A stretch of 64,000 bases of DNA. It comes from Lactuca virosa (lineage: Eukaryota > Streptophyta > Magnoliopsida > Asterales > Asteraceae). The notes under the pieces were generated by a model. The model was not told the origin of the DNA. It saw nothing but the letters and a program-made list of their open reading frames with translations, and did no database searches. The translations under genes and the position numbers were made by a program. The first letter of the stretch is position 1. Every line of letters starts with the position of its first letter. Positions 1 through 9,671 of this stretch are shown here, piece after piece. The DNA lies in NCBI GenBank assembly GCA_928212115.1, contig CAKMRJ010005634.1, forward strand, positions 126,923,640-126,987,639, read 5' to 3'.

Positions 1-174
1 TGGTTCGATTGTATTCTTCTAATCCCAAGCTAACACTTCTCAACATCCAACTCTTAAGTGTACTAGGCTTAGAGACTCTCAAACTAACCCTAAACACAGT
101 AAAGCGATAGCAGAAACGAGTCTAACTTTTATTGATTTGAACTGACTTACAGATAGAGATTTCGGGTTATCACA
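1..174 (-). repeat. Gyp-1 3' LTR, partial
   Basis: The first 174 bases match 23272-23444 nearly base for base. On the minus strand the LTR begins TGTGATAACCCGAAATCTC; the other copy begins TGTGACAACCCG. The rest continues left of the window. Confidence 0.9.
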
Positions 175-189
175 TCATCCCTCCGATAG
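175..189 (-). other. Gyp-1 polypurine tract
   Basis: Purine-rich on the minus strand (CGGAGGGATGA) and directly against the 3' LTR. This is where plus-strand DNA synthesis would be primed. Confidence 0.7.
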
Positions 190-226
190 AGGGAATTTCG
201 TCCCGAAATTCGAACATAGGATACAA

Positions 227-1642
227 TCATGGACTCGGGAAAAGATGCGGGTACCTCTGTTTCATTTGATCTTCGCACTCCCAAGTGAATTCAGGTCCCC
301 GTTTGGCATTCCAACGGACCTTTACTATCAGTGTGCGACTTTGTTTCATTCGTTTGACTTCCCGATCCAAGATTTCGACTAGTTCTTCCACGAAATTAAG
401 GTTCTCGTTGATCTCGATCTCATCGAGAGGGGTCACTGAGGTTTCGTCGGATAGACGCTTTTTAAGTTTCAAAACGTGGAAGACGGGATGAATATTTTTA
501 AGCTCTTTGGTAAACGAAGTATGTATGCTACGGGACCGATCCTAGCGAGGATTTTGAATGGTCCTATGTATCTCGGATTCAACTTTCCACGCCTCCCAAA
601 GCATATCATGCCCTTCCAAGGTGAGACCTTCAACATAACACGGTCACCAACCTGGAACTCCAAGGGTTTTCGTCGTCTGTCAGCGTAGCTCTTTTGTCTA
701 ACCCTGGAGGCTTTTAGTCATTCCCTGATTTGTACGATCTTTTCAGTGGTTTCGCGAATGATTTCTGGGCCTGTGAGAGTGCAATCAGGGACTTGACTTT
801 TAGCTAGCTGTGTGTCACCCACCTCAGCCTAGCACAGAGGGGATCTGCACTTACGGCCATAGAGGGCTTCAAACGGCGCAACCTTGATGCTAGTATGATA
901 GCTGTTGTTGTAGGAGAACTCAACCAAGGGCAAATGGGTGTCCCATGACTTGCCAAAATGTATGACACATGCTCTCAACATGTATTCCAATGTTTGAATG
1001 GTCCTCTCACTCTGCCCATCGGACTGTTGATGGTAAGCTGTGCTCATATCCAGCTTAGTTCCAAGAGCCTTCTGTAGTGACTGCCAAAATCTCAAGGTAA
1101 ATCTGCTATCCCGATTGGAGATAATGGACACATGCACACCATGCAGACGAACTATCTCTTGAATGTAGATTCGTGTCAGTCTCTCCATCTTGAAGGTTTC
1201 TTTGATTAGCCGGAAGTGGGCGGATTTAGTCAATCGATCGAAAACTAACCAGATGGTATCGTGCCCACTCGGAGATTTGGGAAACTTAGTGATAAATCCA
1301 TCGTAATCCTTTTCCACTTCCACTCAGGTATTGCTGGCTGCTGAAGTAGACCTGAGGGCTTTTGATATGCCACCTTCACCTTGGCGCAAGTCAGGCACTT
1401 GCCCATAAAGGAAGCGATATCTGCTTTCATGTTTGGCAACCAATAGAGATTTTTGAGATCCAGGTACATCTTCTCCGAACCTGGATGAATGGAGTATCTA
1501 GTCTTGTGAGCTTCATTCATGACAACCTCCTTGTACCCGCCGAACTTTGGGGTCCAGATCCGATTCATGAAATAGTAGACTCCATCTCCTTTGATCTCCA
1601 AGTTCTTTTCCATTCCCCTCAACGCTTCATCCAACATGTTCT
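227..1642 (-). pseudogene. Gyp-1 integrase and chromodomain remnant
   Basis: C-terminal part of a Ty3 polyprotein, in pieces. 1642-1245 holds the linker after RNase H and the integrase zinc finger (H, H, then CLTC). 1323-829 holds the integrase core, with SIISNRDSRF in place of the usual SIISDRDSRF, so the second catalytic Asp is Asn (codon at 1116-1114). 829-831 is a stop where relatives have Trp (CRSPLCW). 663-469 holds the GDRVMLKVSPWKG region. 472-227 holds the chromodomain (VEILDREVKRMKQSRT, VRWNAKRGPEFTWE), ending in KYPHLFPSP. A frame change near 1300 and the stops make it non-functional. The integrase-proximal end abuts the Cop-1 insertion exactly. Confidence 0.88.
1638..1642. repeat. 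Target-site duplication of Cop-1, left (GTTCT)
   Basis: GTTCT directly precedes the TGTTGGATTAG start of Cop-1 and recurs directly after its last base, at 17941-17945. Five-base duplication is usual for Ty1/copia integration. Confidence 0.93.
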
Positions 1643-2416
1643 TGTTGGATTAGTGTCTAAGTCCATAACTATATTTGGTATGTACTTGTCTCGACTCAGC
1701 ATGGTCCATTTGGGTTGCATGGCATCGGAAGATTTGGATAGGCCATTTGTGAGGAGAGGACATTTGTGACATATTATTATATTATAAGTTCTAATATATT
1801 AATATGAAATCATGTTATTTAGTTAGTATTGATCAAGAATTAATATGGACTTAATTTAGTGATCAAAAGAGACTAATTAAATATATGGGGATTGATTGTG
1901 TAAATCATACATTCTTATATATGTGGGCTTATGATCTATGATTCCTTATGTTGGGTTTAACCCATGTGGTGATCCATGGATATTCCATGGAGGTTAAAAC
2001 ACATGGAGCATAAAGAGTGGGTAAAGTCATGAGTTACATGGTGTAACCCTAATAGCCACACTATATAAAGACCCCATTGGTTGGTGAAATTGGCACTAGT
2101 GCATACACAAGAGGGCAAGCCAATTTCTATGAGTCAAGTATCCTCTCTCATGGTTATTCCAAGATGTTCTTGGTGTTGTGTGATACATTTGAGGTGTCAC
2201 ACTTGGGGCACTAGGCTCTTAAGCTCCATGGAATCAAGCTACAATAAAGAGGTTAGTATTCTATCTAGTTTTGTCATTCTAGTACATATGATTGTATGCT
2301 AGTTAGGGTAATACCTTGGAATATTCATATTTTCATGTATAATAGAGAAAACATAGATCCAAGGTATTTAGGGTTGCATGTACACTTAGGAGTGTTAGAA
2401 TGCTCAAAATCCAATA
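1643..2416 (+). repeat. Cop-1 5' LTR
   Basis: 774 bp, starts TGTTGGATTAGTGTC. Nearly identical to 17168-17940 and related to 31201-31971. It contains a TATA-like ACTATATAAAGACC near 2061-2074 followed by a likely transcript start. The inner edge reads TCCAATA where the other copy reads CCCAACA. Confidence 0.9.
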
Positions 2417-2417
2417 G

Positions 2418-2430
2418 TGGTATCAGAGCC
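2418..2430 (+). other. Cop-1 primer-binding site
   Basis: TGGTATCAGAGCC one base after the LTR. It matches the 3' end of the plant initiator methionine tRNA, the usual copia primer. Confidence 0.88.
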
Positions 2431-3970
2431 TAGGCTTGTTTTCTTGTTATACTTGCTAAAATTGCTGAAAAAACGAAGTTTTTTGCTGTCTGAACAGCAG
2501 AATCGTCGAGTCCATAAAGGGACTCGACGAGTTGGACCCCCAGACAACATATCTTCGACTGTTTTGGCTGGAATTGGACTAGGAACATTACCCTAAGCTG
2601 TTTTTGGACTTGTAAACCTGTTTTTGATGTGGTAATGTTCATGCTAATCCAATTTCAAAGATAATTATAAATAGACTCATGTTTTGTATTAGTTTAATGG
2701 TTGGGCTAATTACATGAAAAAGTTCGATTTGAATTATCTTGTTCTTATGAGTTGCTTAGATTATTAGAAAAATTATGTGATAATGTGTTTTTAATCCAAA
2801 TTAATCTAAGAGTTGATTTTAAAAAGTGTTTTTGTAACTTGTCCTCAAGTTATGTGAAAAGTCACATTTAAGATTCATAAAACTCATAAAGTTTTCCATA
2901 AGTTATGAATAAGGAAGAGTCGCATTCTTTTAATGGTTTAAAGTCCTCCATAACTTGTCCTCAAATTATGGAACTTGAAGAGTTTTTTAATTAAAACTAC
3001 TTTAAACTCATAAGTTATGGACTTGAATAGTTTTTGAATAGTTTCAATACTTGCCCTTAAGTTTTGGAATTTGTGAAGTTTACCCTTATGAATGCTTTAA
3101 TTCCAAATCAAATCCTCAGCATTTTAAAAGTTTAAAATTCAACCCTTATACTATTATTATAATTTTAATTATATAGATATGTATAAGATACAGTCAGTCT
3201 TACCGTTAGTAGGCCTCATTCACGAAGCCGATCTATAAGGGGGGGGGGGGTATAAGGTTACTGCCTATAAAATGGCAGTTTAATGGGTTTCCACTCTCAC
3301 CCACCGCTTCCTTGACTGGTGGAGGGTCGTTAGCCGAACGGGTAGGATAAGGACTATAATTCTCCCTTCATTAAAAGTATAATGATAAATACTAAGTAGC
3401 TAAACTCTTATAAATTCCCAATCTTAGTTACTTAGGAAAATATGAAAAGGTGCTAACCCATGAAATTACACTTTGCACCTTTGTTAAGTCGTTACTGGAG
3501 CGTGTGTGGTTAACCGACACACTAACATGGGACTGACAATGTGTGGCGAAGGGTAACTTAAGCTTATCATAAATTGGTGGAGCGTGTGTGGTTAACCGAC
3601 ACATTAGTTAGGTGATAAAGTTGAGAGTACCAAGTCAATTTGTATGGTTATTCACACCTTGTTTGTGATCCTCGACATCCCAGTCACAAATTTGAGAGGG
3701 CACATTTGAGATTCAAACATGCCATTGAAAGTTCAATGTATCTCAAAAGATCTAGGAGTTTCAAATCCAATTGAAACTTAATTATATTTCGTTTTCATGG
3801 TAGAAATTGGTAAATCGTCATTTACTTACCTTCAACTATTTTATAGCTTGGATTACGCGCATCCCTCTTCCGGTTATAAATAGGTTCTTGGATCCTAGCC
3901 TTAATATTTCATATTGGGTGTTATATTAAGGACTTTAAATCAACTAAACTTGAATTTTCTCCCATTATAG
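2431..3970 (+). other. Cop-1 untranslated leader
   Basis: No coding potential seen. Contents: an 11-bp perfect hairpin (2503-2530), AT-rich sequence, a GC-richer block at about 3190-3370 that is conserved in Cop-2 (32824-32990) and contains TCGTTAGCCGAACGGGTAGGA, a run of 11 or 12 G near 3240-3251, and two copies (about 3494 and 3578) of a palindrome with core GGTTAACC flanked by GTGTGT and GACACAC. The stretch from about 3460 to 4000 is missing from Cop-2. Confidence 0.6.
2503..2530 (+). other. Leader hairpin, 11-bp stem
   Basis: TCGTCGAGTCC (2503-2513) and GGACTCGACGA (2520-2530) are perfect reverse complements around a 6-base loop, about 75 bases past the primer-binding site. The equivalent place in Cop-2 carries several palindromes of the same ACTCGnCGAGT type. 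A dimerisation or packaging role is a guess. Confidence 0.7.
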
Positions 3971-4690
3971 ATGTCTAGTTAAGACAACTATGGTCTTCCC
4001 AAATCTTTAGGAACAAGCATACCTAATGAAGATGATATCCCACATGGAAATCAAGGTGAAAGATTAATCCATTGGTTGTGCATTAATGGGACTGGAAATC
4101 ATGCTTCACTTCCTCCACTTCCTCCAATAATTCTCCCTATCCCACAAGTTTCAAGACTTGAAAAGTTCTAAGTTACTCAATCCCTATTCGCAAGCAAAGA
4201 CTATATGTGCTTACATCTTGGAGGTTAAGTCACATATTGGCAAGCCGGGAGAGCCGGGTGTCGAAGTCTCGAGGTAGCTATCTGTTGACTTGGTTCTTCA
4301 GTCACTCCCTGATGACAGATCACGACATGACCCTTAGTGATCTTACCTATTTGCTTGATTAGCAATGATTTGGAGCACTGGTAAAGCAAATTTGATTGAT
4401 CTGCTTCCCAAAACTTCCATGAACATTGACAATGGTAACATCAGAAGTCCAGAAAAGCTTTCTCTTTCCAATGGAAAGGGATTGGCCATGGTCAAGTCAA
4501 TTGATTGATGGTAAAGAGAAAGGCTAATTCTGAGACAATCAAGTGTACCATTTCCAAAGAGTTCATATGTTTCTTTTGCCAAAAGAAGGGGCATTGGTTG
4601 CGAAGCTGCCGAATTTACCTGAAAGTTCATAAGGATGGTAAAAGTCAAAAAGGTTTGACTTTGCTTCAGGTAAAAGTCCATTATCTAACT
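3971..4690 (+). pseudogene. Cop-1 gag remnant with zinc knuckle
   Basis: Decayed copia capsid-like gag. The likely original start is the ATG at 3971. Recognisable pieces across frames include PPLPPIILPIPQVSRLEKF, the MIWSTG/NLI region and, at about 4505-4660, VKRKANSETIKCTISKE followed by CFFCQKKGHWLRSC, a complete CX2CX4HX4C nucleic-acid-binding knuckle. There are several stops and frame changes. Cop-2 has the same gag, better preserved, at 33115-33690. Confidence 0.7.
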
Positions 4691-5349
4691 CTATTAAGTT
4701 CCTATTTGGAGATTCTTAATACATGATGTAATGTAATTACATTTTGATGTTTTGGAGAATCAAAGGAAGATTAAAGAAAGAGTATGCTAATTCTGATTGC
4801 GGAAATGGATTTCGATCGCATGGTTTGATGATCAAAATTTTGAGCTGCTGCTTAAGAGTTATGATATGTTGCTTAGGAATAGATAACAACATGTTTTTCA
4901 TATGTATTTGCATTGCAAGGATAAGATTTTTCCGCAAAGTTTAAAAATAAAAGAAAATTTTTGATTTATTTATTTTAAGTATCCTTACAATGGCATGTGT
5001 GAAAAATTGTTTTTTTTATGTTTCCATTGATAAGCATTATTGGAAAATGGATTTTATTCTTTCATTTGTGGTAGTGTCATAATTTACCAAATATGGAAAG
5101 ATTCTCATCACCCAAGTTTAAGTTGGATAGAAACATGGAATCATGCAATTTGTATTGTGTGATGATCGAGAATTTTCATCTTTGGAAATTAAGACTAAGT
5201 CCTTCTTCACATGTATATGTGAGTCAAGAGAAGGACTAAATGATCGGGTGCACTAGGGTGTGCGCTGATCATGTCCACCACAAAGATTGATAAGATTATT
5301 CGTCATGATTTACTAAAGTTTAGTAAATATGATTATTCTTAAAAGTTTA
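4691..5349 (+). pseudogene. Cop-1 pol remnant, 5' part
   Basis: Heavily decayed start of copia pol (protease and integrase linker). No frame stays open and no catalytic motif is intact. Assignment rests on position after the zinc knuckle and on near-parallel sequence in Cop-2 (33740-34430). Gyp-2 interrupts it at 5350. Confidence 0.5.
5345..5349. repeat. Target-site duplication of Gyp-2, left (GTTTA)
   Basis: GTTTA lies before the TGTAACAACCCG start of Gyp-2 and again at 13993-13997, right after its terminal TGTGACA. Confidence 0.93.
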
Positions 5350-6571
5350 TGTAACAACCCGATATTTCAAGACAATGTTATGACTAAAAGTCAAATGTGG
5401 TAATCCCTTTTTGAATTAATTGAAATAACATCAAAAAAATGAAATGTTCGAAGGTCTCACTTTGAGTGTACTAAGTGGTAGATATCGTAACAAGGTTTCC
5501 AAAAACATAAAGAACATTAAAATCCGAGTTATAACGAAGGAGTTATGACCAATCGAAGATCCGCAACAAAACCGACAAAACACTATTAAGCATAAAATAC
5601 GAAATTCCGATAAAATACTTTTTAGCCTTAAGTATCTAAATGAAAGTCGTAGATATCATTAAACCGTAAACATACATAAAAAGAAAGCCCAAATCTGACT
5701 TCGTATGAGGAAGTTATGATTTTTCGAAGTTTCTGACCTAGCAATAGACAGCTAAAAGTCTTGTTTATAACCAGAATCTCCCGTCCGGAGAACGTGACAA
5801 GTGTGTATAGATCTATATGGGACAAATGATCCCGCGCCCGGACTGCTAGCTACAGTCCCCGGGGTGATAAGTGTCATCTCATTTCGACGCCTGAAGAACG
5901 TCGCTACAGGCAAACTATGATAGTACGGTTATAAAAACTCACTGGATAGACAATTATTATGGTATTACATTTTAATGGGGAAAAGTAACAGATATAGTTC
6001 TTTTCACATTCAAATACAAATCTTCTTGTAGTTTTGTTTTATAATAAGACTATACATCATCTTTTGAGCATGTCATATTTGCTTACAGGTTACGGTCTTG
6101 GACATTTAAGACCGCATCTCATTTAGGAAAATATAGGATTTTCCTGGTTCAAATACATACAGTTTATACAACGATCTTTCATACTCATTACATACAATTG
6201 TTAGAAAATATCGGATTTTCTGGAAAACATACACGAACTTTCGAATGGCATACATTTTATCAAAACACTACTTATGAACTCACCAACTTTGTTGTTGACA
6301 CTTTTTATTTGAAATAACTTGTATTCTCAGGAAAACGCTAAGTCAGGTAGCAACTACTTTTTGAAGACTAACGCGCTGGCGTTAGTAACATATTTTGGAT
6401 CACCATATTGTATTTCATATTTAAAAATGTAACACATACAATCATGTACACTTTTCAAATATATTTATATTATGGTGGTGTGTACTTTCTTTACTATTCA
6501 ATTGTTATGATACTGTACATGACGTCCTCCGCCCCCGAACGTTTCCGCCGTTCTGGTTTGGGGGTGTGACA
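5350..6571 (+). repeat. Gyp-2 5' LTR
   Basis: 1222 bp, TGTAACAACCCG to GGGGGTGTGACA. It contains two diverged copies, about 172 bp apart (near 5502 and 5676), of a unit with the word GAAGTTATGA, also found in the Array LTRs. A block at 5770-5960 is shared with Gyp-1 and Gyp-3 LTRs. A splice-acceptor-like TTGTATTCTCAG ends at 6330. A GC-rich inverted repeat around CCCCCGAACG...CGTTCTGG lies near the 3' end. Confidence 0.9.
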
Positions 6572-6574
6572 GAT

Positions 6575-6586
6575 TGGTATCAGAGC
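6575..6586 (+). other. Gyp-2 primer-binding site
   Basis: TGGTATCAGAGC three bases after the LTR, complementary to initiator Met tRNA. Confidence 0.88.
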
Positions 6587-7048
6587 ATTGTTTATAGTGA
6601 ACTAAGTATATCAAAACCATTTATTTTTGATATACAACTATAAACACAGCTGGGCAAAAACACTCTGAGTGAGAGTTATACTTTTAAAATGAAATTTTTA
6701 TAAAGTATACATGCATACATTATCTAACAGGGTCAATATCATGATGAAAACAATATAGAAGTATTATAGATGAGTTGTGCACTACAGTTATGCCTTGATA
6801 TATGTAATTGGAATTGGGATGAATATAGCCTGATCAACTATATTTGTCCGAGAGCCGACTAACGTATGCCAGGGAGTAGCTGCAGTGGACAACAAGTCTA
6901 AAACTTACCAAACATAACCTCTTTGAATCAAACATAACATTTAGAATACTATAGGAGTATTTGGTAAATGCAATAAGTTTAAACTTTGATACTTCAGTAT
7001 GTGCTTTAGTTTATAGTAAATTCTTAACCCTATTCTCGTATAGACACT

Positions 7049-7660
7049 ATGGCTGGATTCCACCTACCAGGAGACCCCTACTACCCCAATCAAGGCAACG
7101 AGGGATGGGAGGAAGACGACCCAGAAGAGGATGAGGAACCCATGGAGGAGGAGGAAGAGGATGGCTCTGATGGGACAGACTCGGAACCAGAAATAATCAA
7201 TCCACCTGCCGTCCAACCTCCTGCGGTTCGAAGAGGTTTTCAGGGACCAACTCCCGTCTGGGGAAGTCACATTCACCATTGGAGTCAACAGCAAGGATTG
7301 CGCCCTCCCTACGGCATGTGTCGGGACTTCTACGACGTCAGTGGTGGAAGTTCAGCTGACCAGGCTCTCCCAGTCATGGTGGGCAAAATAGCCAACCAGT
7401 CCTACCAATCAGGAGTTCAAGCGAACCGGATTCGCGAAACCGACGTAGAGGTACAAGGTAACACCGCCGATATCCGTCGCCTGGACAGGGTGCAGGAGGA
7501 TGCCCAACTCCACACCGACACACTCCAAGACCAACTAAACACAGCCCTCTCTGAGATAAGAGAAATGAGGGAGCAGCAAGCCACCTTTGACAGGCGTCTC
7601 ATGCGGGCCAAGCACTCAGACACGGAGTCAAGCTCCAAGCGCAAACCACATCGCAAGTAG
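7049..7660 (+). CDS. Acidic coiled-coil accessory ORF of Gyp-2
   Basis: 203 residues, fully open, between the primer-binding site and gag, separated from gag by 349 bases. Residues 1-20 are MAGFHLPGDPYYPNQGNEGW. Residues 21-48 are almost all Glu/Asp (EEDDPEEDEEPMEEEEEDG). The middle is Pro-rich (50-90). Residues about 130-188 look like a coiled coil (RRLDRVQEDAQLHTDTLQDQ and on). The end is basic (SKRKPHRK), possibly a nuclear signal. I see no enzyme motif. The other two chromoviruses here have only 550-590 bases in this interval and lack the ORF. I recall similar predicted proteins from Asteraceae genomes but assign no function; a regulatory or RNA-binding accessory role is inference. It could also be an expressed gag-like leader peptide. 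Confidence 0.75.
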   Translation: MAGFHLPGDPYYPNQGNEGWEEDDPEEDEEPMEEEEEDGSDGTDSEPEIINPPAVQPPAVRRGFQGPTPVWGSHIHHWSQQQGLRPPYGMCRDFYDVSGGSSADQALPVMVGKIANQSYQSGVQANRIRETDVEVQGNTADIRRLDRVQEDAQLHTDTLQDQLNTALSEIREMREQQATFDRRLMRAKHSDTESSSKRKPHRK

Positions 7661-8009
7661 TACTTGCCCGACCCCCAAAATTTTGTTATAGAATAGGATC
7701 TCGACTAAAAGTCTTACTTTTTTTCTATCTTTTGCAATCGGAGACCTTTAGAAATGTCGAAAATTTTCCTGACTCCAAAATGTAACCCAATATATGTTTA
7801 ATATATAAGGAAGTACTCTTTTTGTGTGTTAATTCTTTGCCTACCACTCGAATTCATAAGTTTATCTATAAACTCTAATTATGAATCAAAATCGAGAACC
7901 TTGTTTATGTCAAACCCAATTCATGAAATGTTGAAAATGGTTAACTCATTAACACACGACTTTCAAACATGTGAGACTTATTGTCTTCCATTAACTTTGT
8001 TTCAGCACG

Positions 8010-9671
8010 ATGCCTCCTCGTAGGCCAGCACGCCGAAATACGACACAAACCCCGCCACCACCACCTCCAACTTACGATCCCGCTATGGTACAGACTGCCA
8101 TCAACGCAGCAGTAGCAGCTGCGCTATCCCAAATAAACTCTAATGGAGCCGGAGGGAGAGGGAGTAGTACCAATCATCAGAACCATGGCACTGGTCATGG
8201 TCATGTTAGGGAATGCACCTACAAAGAATTCTCGAACGCCAAACCAGAAATGTTCAACGGCACTGGAAGAGTCATTGCACTTATGCAATGGTTTGAAAAG
8301 ACCGAGACGGTCTTTGAAATTTGTTCATGCCAAGAAATAAGCAAGGTCAAGTTTGCTGCTTGTACCTTCACGGATCGAGCCCTCACATGGTGGAAGGGCC
8401 ATGTGAAATCCGTATCTCTTCCAGTCGCCAACGCGATGAGCTGGGAGGACTTGAAGATCCTACTATTAGAAGAATACTGCCCGAGGGGCGAAATTCAAAA
8501 ACTGGAACAGGAATTATGGAACTTGAAAATGGTTGGTTCTGACCTAGCCGCCTATACGGCCAGGTTCAGTGATTTGTCAGTCCTATGCCCGGGAATGGTC
8601 AACCCGGAGCAGAAGAAAGTGGAAAGATACATCTGGGGGTTGTCACCCCAGGTTCAAGGGCATGTTTTGGCTTCCAACCCAGTCACATTCAACAGCACAA
8701 AGCGCCTGGCTCAACGACTAATCGATCACGGGGTTAAACAGGGCACTATCGCAGTTACTGCTGACCCTCCGAAGGAGGAAGAGGACCGAAGGAAACCCTG
8801 GAACAAGAGAAAGGGGCAAGCCTCGCAAGAGAACCCCAAGAGGCAACAGTTAGTGACAGCTCACGCTGTTACTGTTCCTACCATCCCCGCACCAACAAAG
8901 CCATACATCGACAATCTGCCGAAGTGCAATAGGTGCAACTTTCATCACCACGGACCCTGCCGTGAGATGCATTGCACCAAGTGCAACCGGAAGGGACACA
9001 CTGTCCGCTTCTGCAAGGAACCAACCCAACCAACCGCTCCAGCCGCAAATGTGGGAATAGGTCGTGCTTGTTACGAGTGTGGAGCAACGGGACACTATCG
9101 AAGGGACTACCCGAAAGCAAACAATGGGAATACGGGTAGAAGTGGCCGAGTATTCGTAATGGGCCAGGAGGAAGCCGTTGCGGACCCCACTGTTGTTACG
9201 GGTACGTTTCTCCTCAATAACTCATATGCCTGTATGTTATTTGATAGTGGAACGGAGAGGATTTTTGTGAGTCATAGTTTTAAAAACCTACTCAAACAAA
9301 TCCCTCAATCATTAAGTGAAACTTTTATAGTAGAAATGGCTAACGGGAAAACAGAAAGCGCTAAGGAAATATACTTAAACTGTACCCTCTCATTAAACAA
9401 TAATTCCTTTCCAATCAACCTCATGCCAGTCTCAATAAAAAGTTTCGACGCCATCATAGGCATGGATTGGCTAAGTTCTCATCGTGCGGACATTTTATGT
9501 TACGAAAAGGCCGTTCGCCTTAATCTGCCAAATGGCGAAGCCCTCGTTGTTTATGGCGACAAACCTAGCACCCCTCTTCGTATCATCTCTTGCATCAAGG
9601 CTCAAAAATATCTACGCAAGGAGTGCCACGCGTTCTTGGCACATGTTGTGGATGTGAATCGAGGAATATAA
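8010..9671 (+). CDS. gag: Gyp-2 gag-protease
   Basis: 553 residues, the first part of the Ty3 polyprotein. The start is chosen by the same MPPR beginning in Gyp-1 and Gyp-3. Residues 15-20 are a proline run; about 65-240 form the retrotransposon capsid domain (FAACTFTDRALTWWKGHVKS, EEYCPRGEIQKLEQELWNLK). A first Cys/His stretch begins at C306. Knuckle C322-C325-H330-C335 is intact. The second knuckle C354-C357-H362 ends in Tyr367 instead of Cys (RRDYPKA versus RRDCPKA in Gyp-3), so it is damaged. The aspartic protease motif is D412-S-G (LFDSGTER). It stops at a TAA (9669-9671); the same frame then continues straight into RT, so the stop looks like a mutation rather than a programmed end, though readthrough cannot be excluded. 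Confidence 0.9.
   Translation: MPPRRPARRNTTQTPPPPPPTYDPAMVQTAINAAVAAALSQINSNGAGGRGSSTNHQNHGTGHGHVRECTYKEFSNAKPEMFNGTGRVIALMQWFEKTETVFEICSCQEISKVKFAACTFTDRALTWWKGHVKSVSLPVANAMSWEDLKILLLEEYCPRGEIQKLEQELWNLKMVGSDLAAYTARFSDLSVLCPGMVNPEQKKVERYIWGLSPQVQGHVLASNPVTFNSTKRLAQRLIDHGVKQGTIAVTADPPKEEEDRRKPWNKRKGQASQENPKRQQLVTAHAVTVPTIPAPTKPYIDNLPKCNRCNFHHHGPCREMHCTKCNRKGHTVRFCKEPTQPTAPAANVGIGRACYECGATGHYRRDYPKANNGNTGRSGRVFVMGQEEAVADPTVVTGTFLLNNSYACMLFDSGTERIFVSHSFKNLLKQIPQSLSETFIVEMANGKTESAKEIYLNCTLSLNNNSFPINLMPVSIKSFDAIIGMDWLSSHRADILCYEKAVRLNLPNGEALVVYGDKPSTPLRIISCIKAQKYLRKECHAFLAHVVDVNRGI

Noticed and set aside
6575..6586. tRNA gene at the TGGTATCAGAGC sites
   Set aside because: Only the 12-13 base primer-binding match is present; no cloverleaf surrounds it.
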